Assembly: GCA_002309155.1 (NCBI GenBank)
Contig: DBXB01000027.1
Span: forward strand, 1-14,334
Length of the DNA stretch: 14,334 nt
Direction of reading: 5' to 3'
DNA from: Bacteroidales bacterium UBA1223
GTDB lineage: Bacteria; Bacteroidota; Bacteroidia; Bacteroidales; P3
The position numbers and the translations under genes are program-made. Below the pieces are notes generated by a model, which was not told the origin of the DNA, ran no database searches, and worked only from the letters and a program-made list of their open reading frames with translations. This document shows, in pieces, positions 14,266 through 14,334 of this stretch (positions are counted from its first letter, which is position 1; each line of letters opens with the position of its first letter).

Positions 14266-14334
14266 TTCTCCGCTACGCTATCGAAAGAGCCACTGGCTCT
14301 TTTTTCTCTTTTTTCTCCGCTTCGCTATCGAAAG
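14266..14334. repeat. 22-bp direct repeat with 47-bp period, cut by the window edge
   Basis: The 22-bp segment at 14266-14287 (core CTATCGAAAG) recurs at 14313-14334 with a single A/T difference in the CGCTACG / CGCTTCG part. The offset is 47 bases, and the second copy ends exactly at the window edge, so further copies may follow. The hairpin at 14284-14302 sits in the first unit. Confidence 0.75.
14284..14305 (+). terminator. Hairpin with T tract, terminator-like, gene not identified
   Basis: AAAGAGCC (14284-14291) and GGCTCTTT (14295-14302) form a perfect 8-bp stem with an ACT loop, running into a T tract to 14305 and a second T run at 14309-14314. Orientation and T tract fit a + strand terminator, but no + strand gene ends here. 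It is part of the 47-bp repeat unit and may be a repeat element rather than a functional terminator. Confidence 0.45.

Overview
The window looks like chromosomal DNA of a member of the Bacteroidales, probably a Prevotellaceae- or Muribaculaceae-type gut genome. The reasons are two promoter -7 boxes of the Bacteroidetes form TAnnTTTG, start codons without Shine-Dalgarno sequences, AT-rich intergenic minisatellites, a type III glutamine synthetase tail and a GDP-heptose gene set. The genus call is an inference.

Left edge (1-412, + strand): the last ~70 codons of what resembles glutamine synthetase III. The reading frame is interrupted by stop codons near position 26, so this is either a broken gene or an assembly error. 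A hairpin terminator and an AT-rich promoter region follow.

Centre (413-10473, + strand): a tightly packed five-gene operon. It encodes (1) a secreted, membrane-anchored von Willebrand A (vWA) protein; (2) a 1077-residue FtsZ/tubulin-superfamily GTPase; (3) an 816-residue protein with a central two-helix membrane hairpin, whose N-terminal part appears to be a second, degenerate tubulin-like domain; (4) a multi-spanning protein ending in a transglutaminase/cysteine-protease-like domain with an intact Cys-His-Glu set; (5) a membrane-anchored HExxH metallopeptidase of the MA clan. This resembles the FtsZ-like/vWA membrane-remodelling system predicted by Makarova and Koonin (2010, cited from memory). 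The catalytically dead partner tubulin and the two hydrolase-type enzymes make it the most interesting part of the window. A working model is a cytosolic GTPase polymer or switch, docked to the inner membrane through protein 3, that communicates with periplasmic vWA and peptidase modules. This model is inference only.

Right (10465-14063, - strand): a convergent four-gene operon, read right to left: a GT4-type glycosyltransferase, hddA (heptose-7-phosphate kinase), gmhA (sedoheptulose-7-phosphate isomerase) and hddC (heptose-1-phosphate guanylyltransferase). Together they would make GDP-D-glycero-alpha-D-manno-heptose and use a sugar in a surface glycan. The phosphatase GmhB is not in the window. 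The hddC and metallopeptidase genes overlap tail to tail by 9 bases. A 12-unit array of 8-bp repeats lies between hddA and gmhA, and the same 19-bp element sits just upstream of both of their start codons.

Right edge (14064-14334): no gene seen. It holds a promoter and leader hairpin for the - strand operon, three consecutive 7-bp tandem-repeat patches, and a 47-bp-period direct repeat that encloses a strong hairpin with a T tract.
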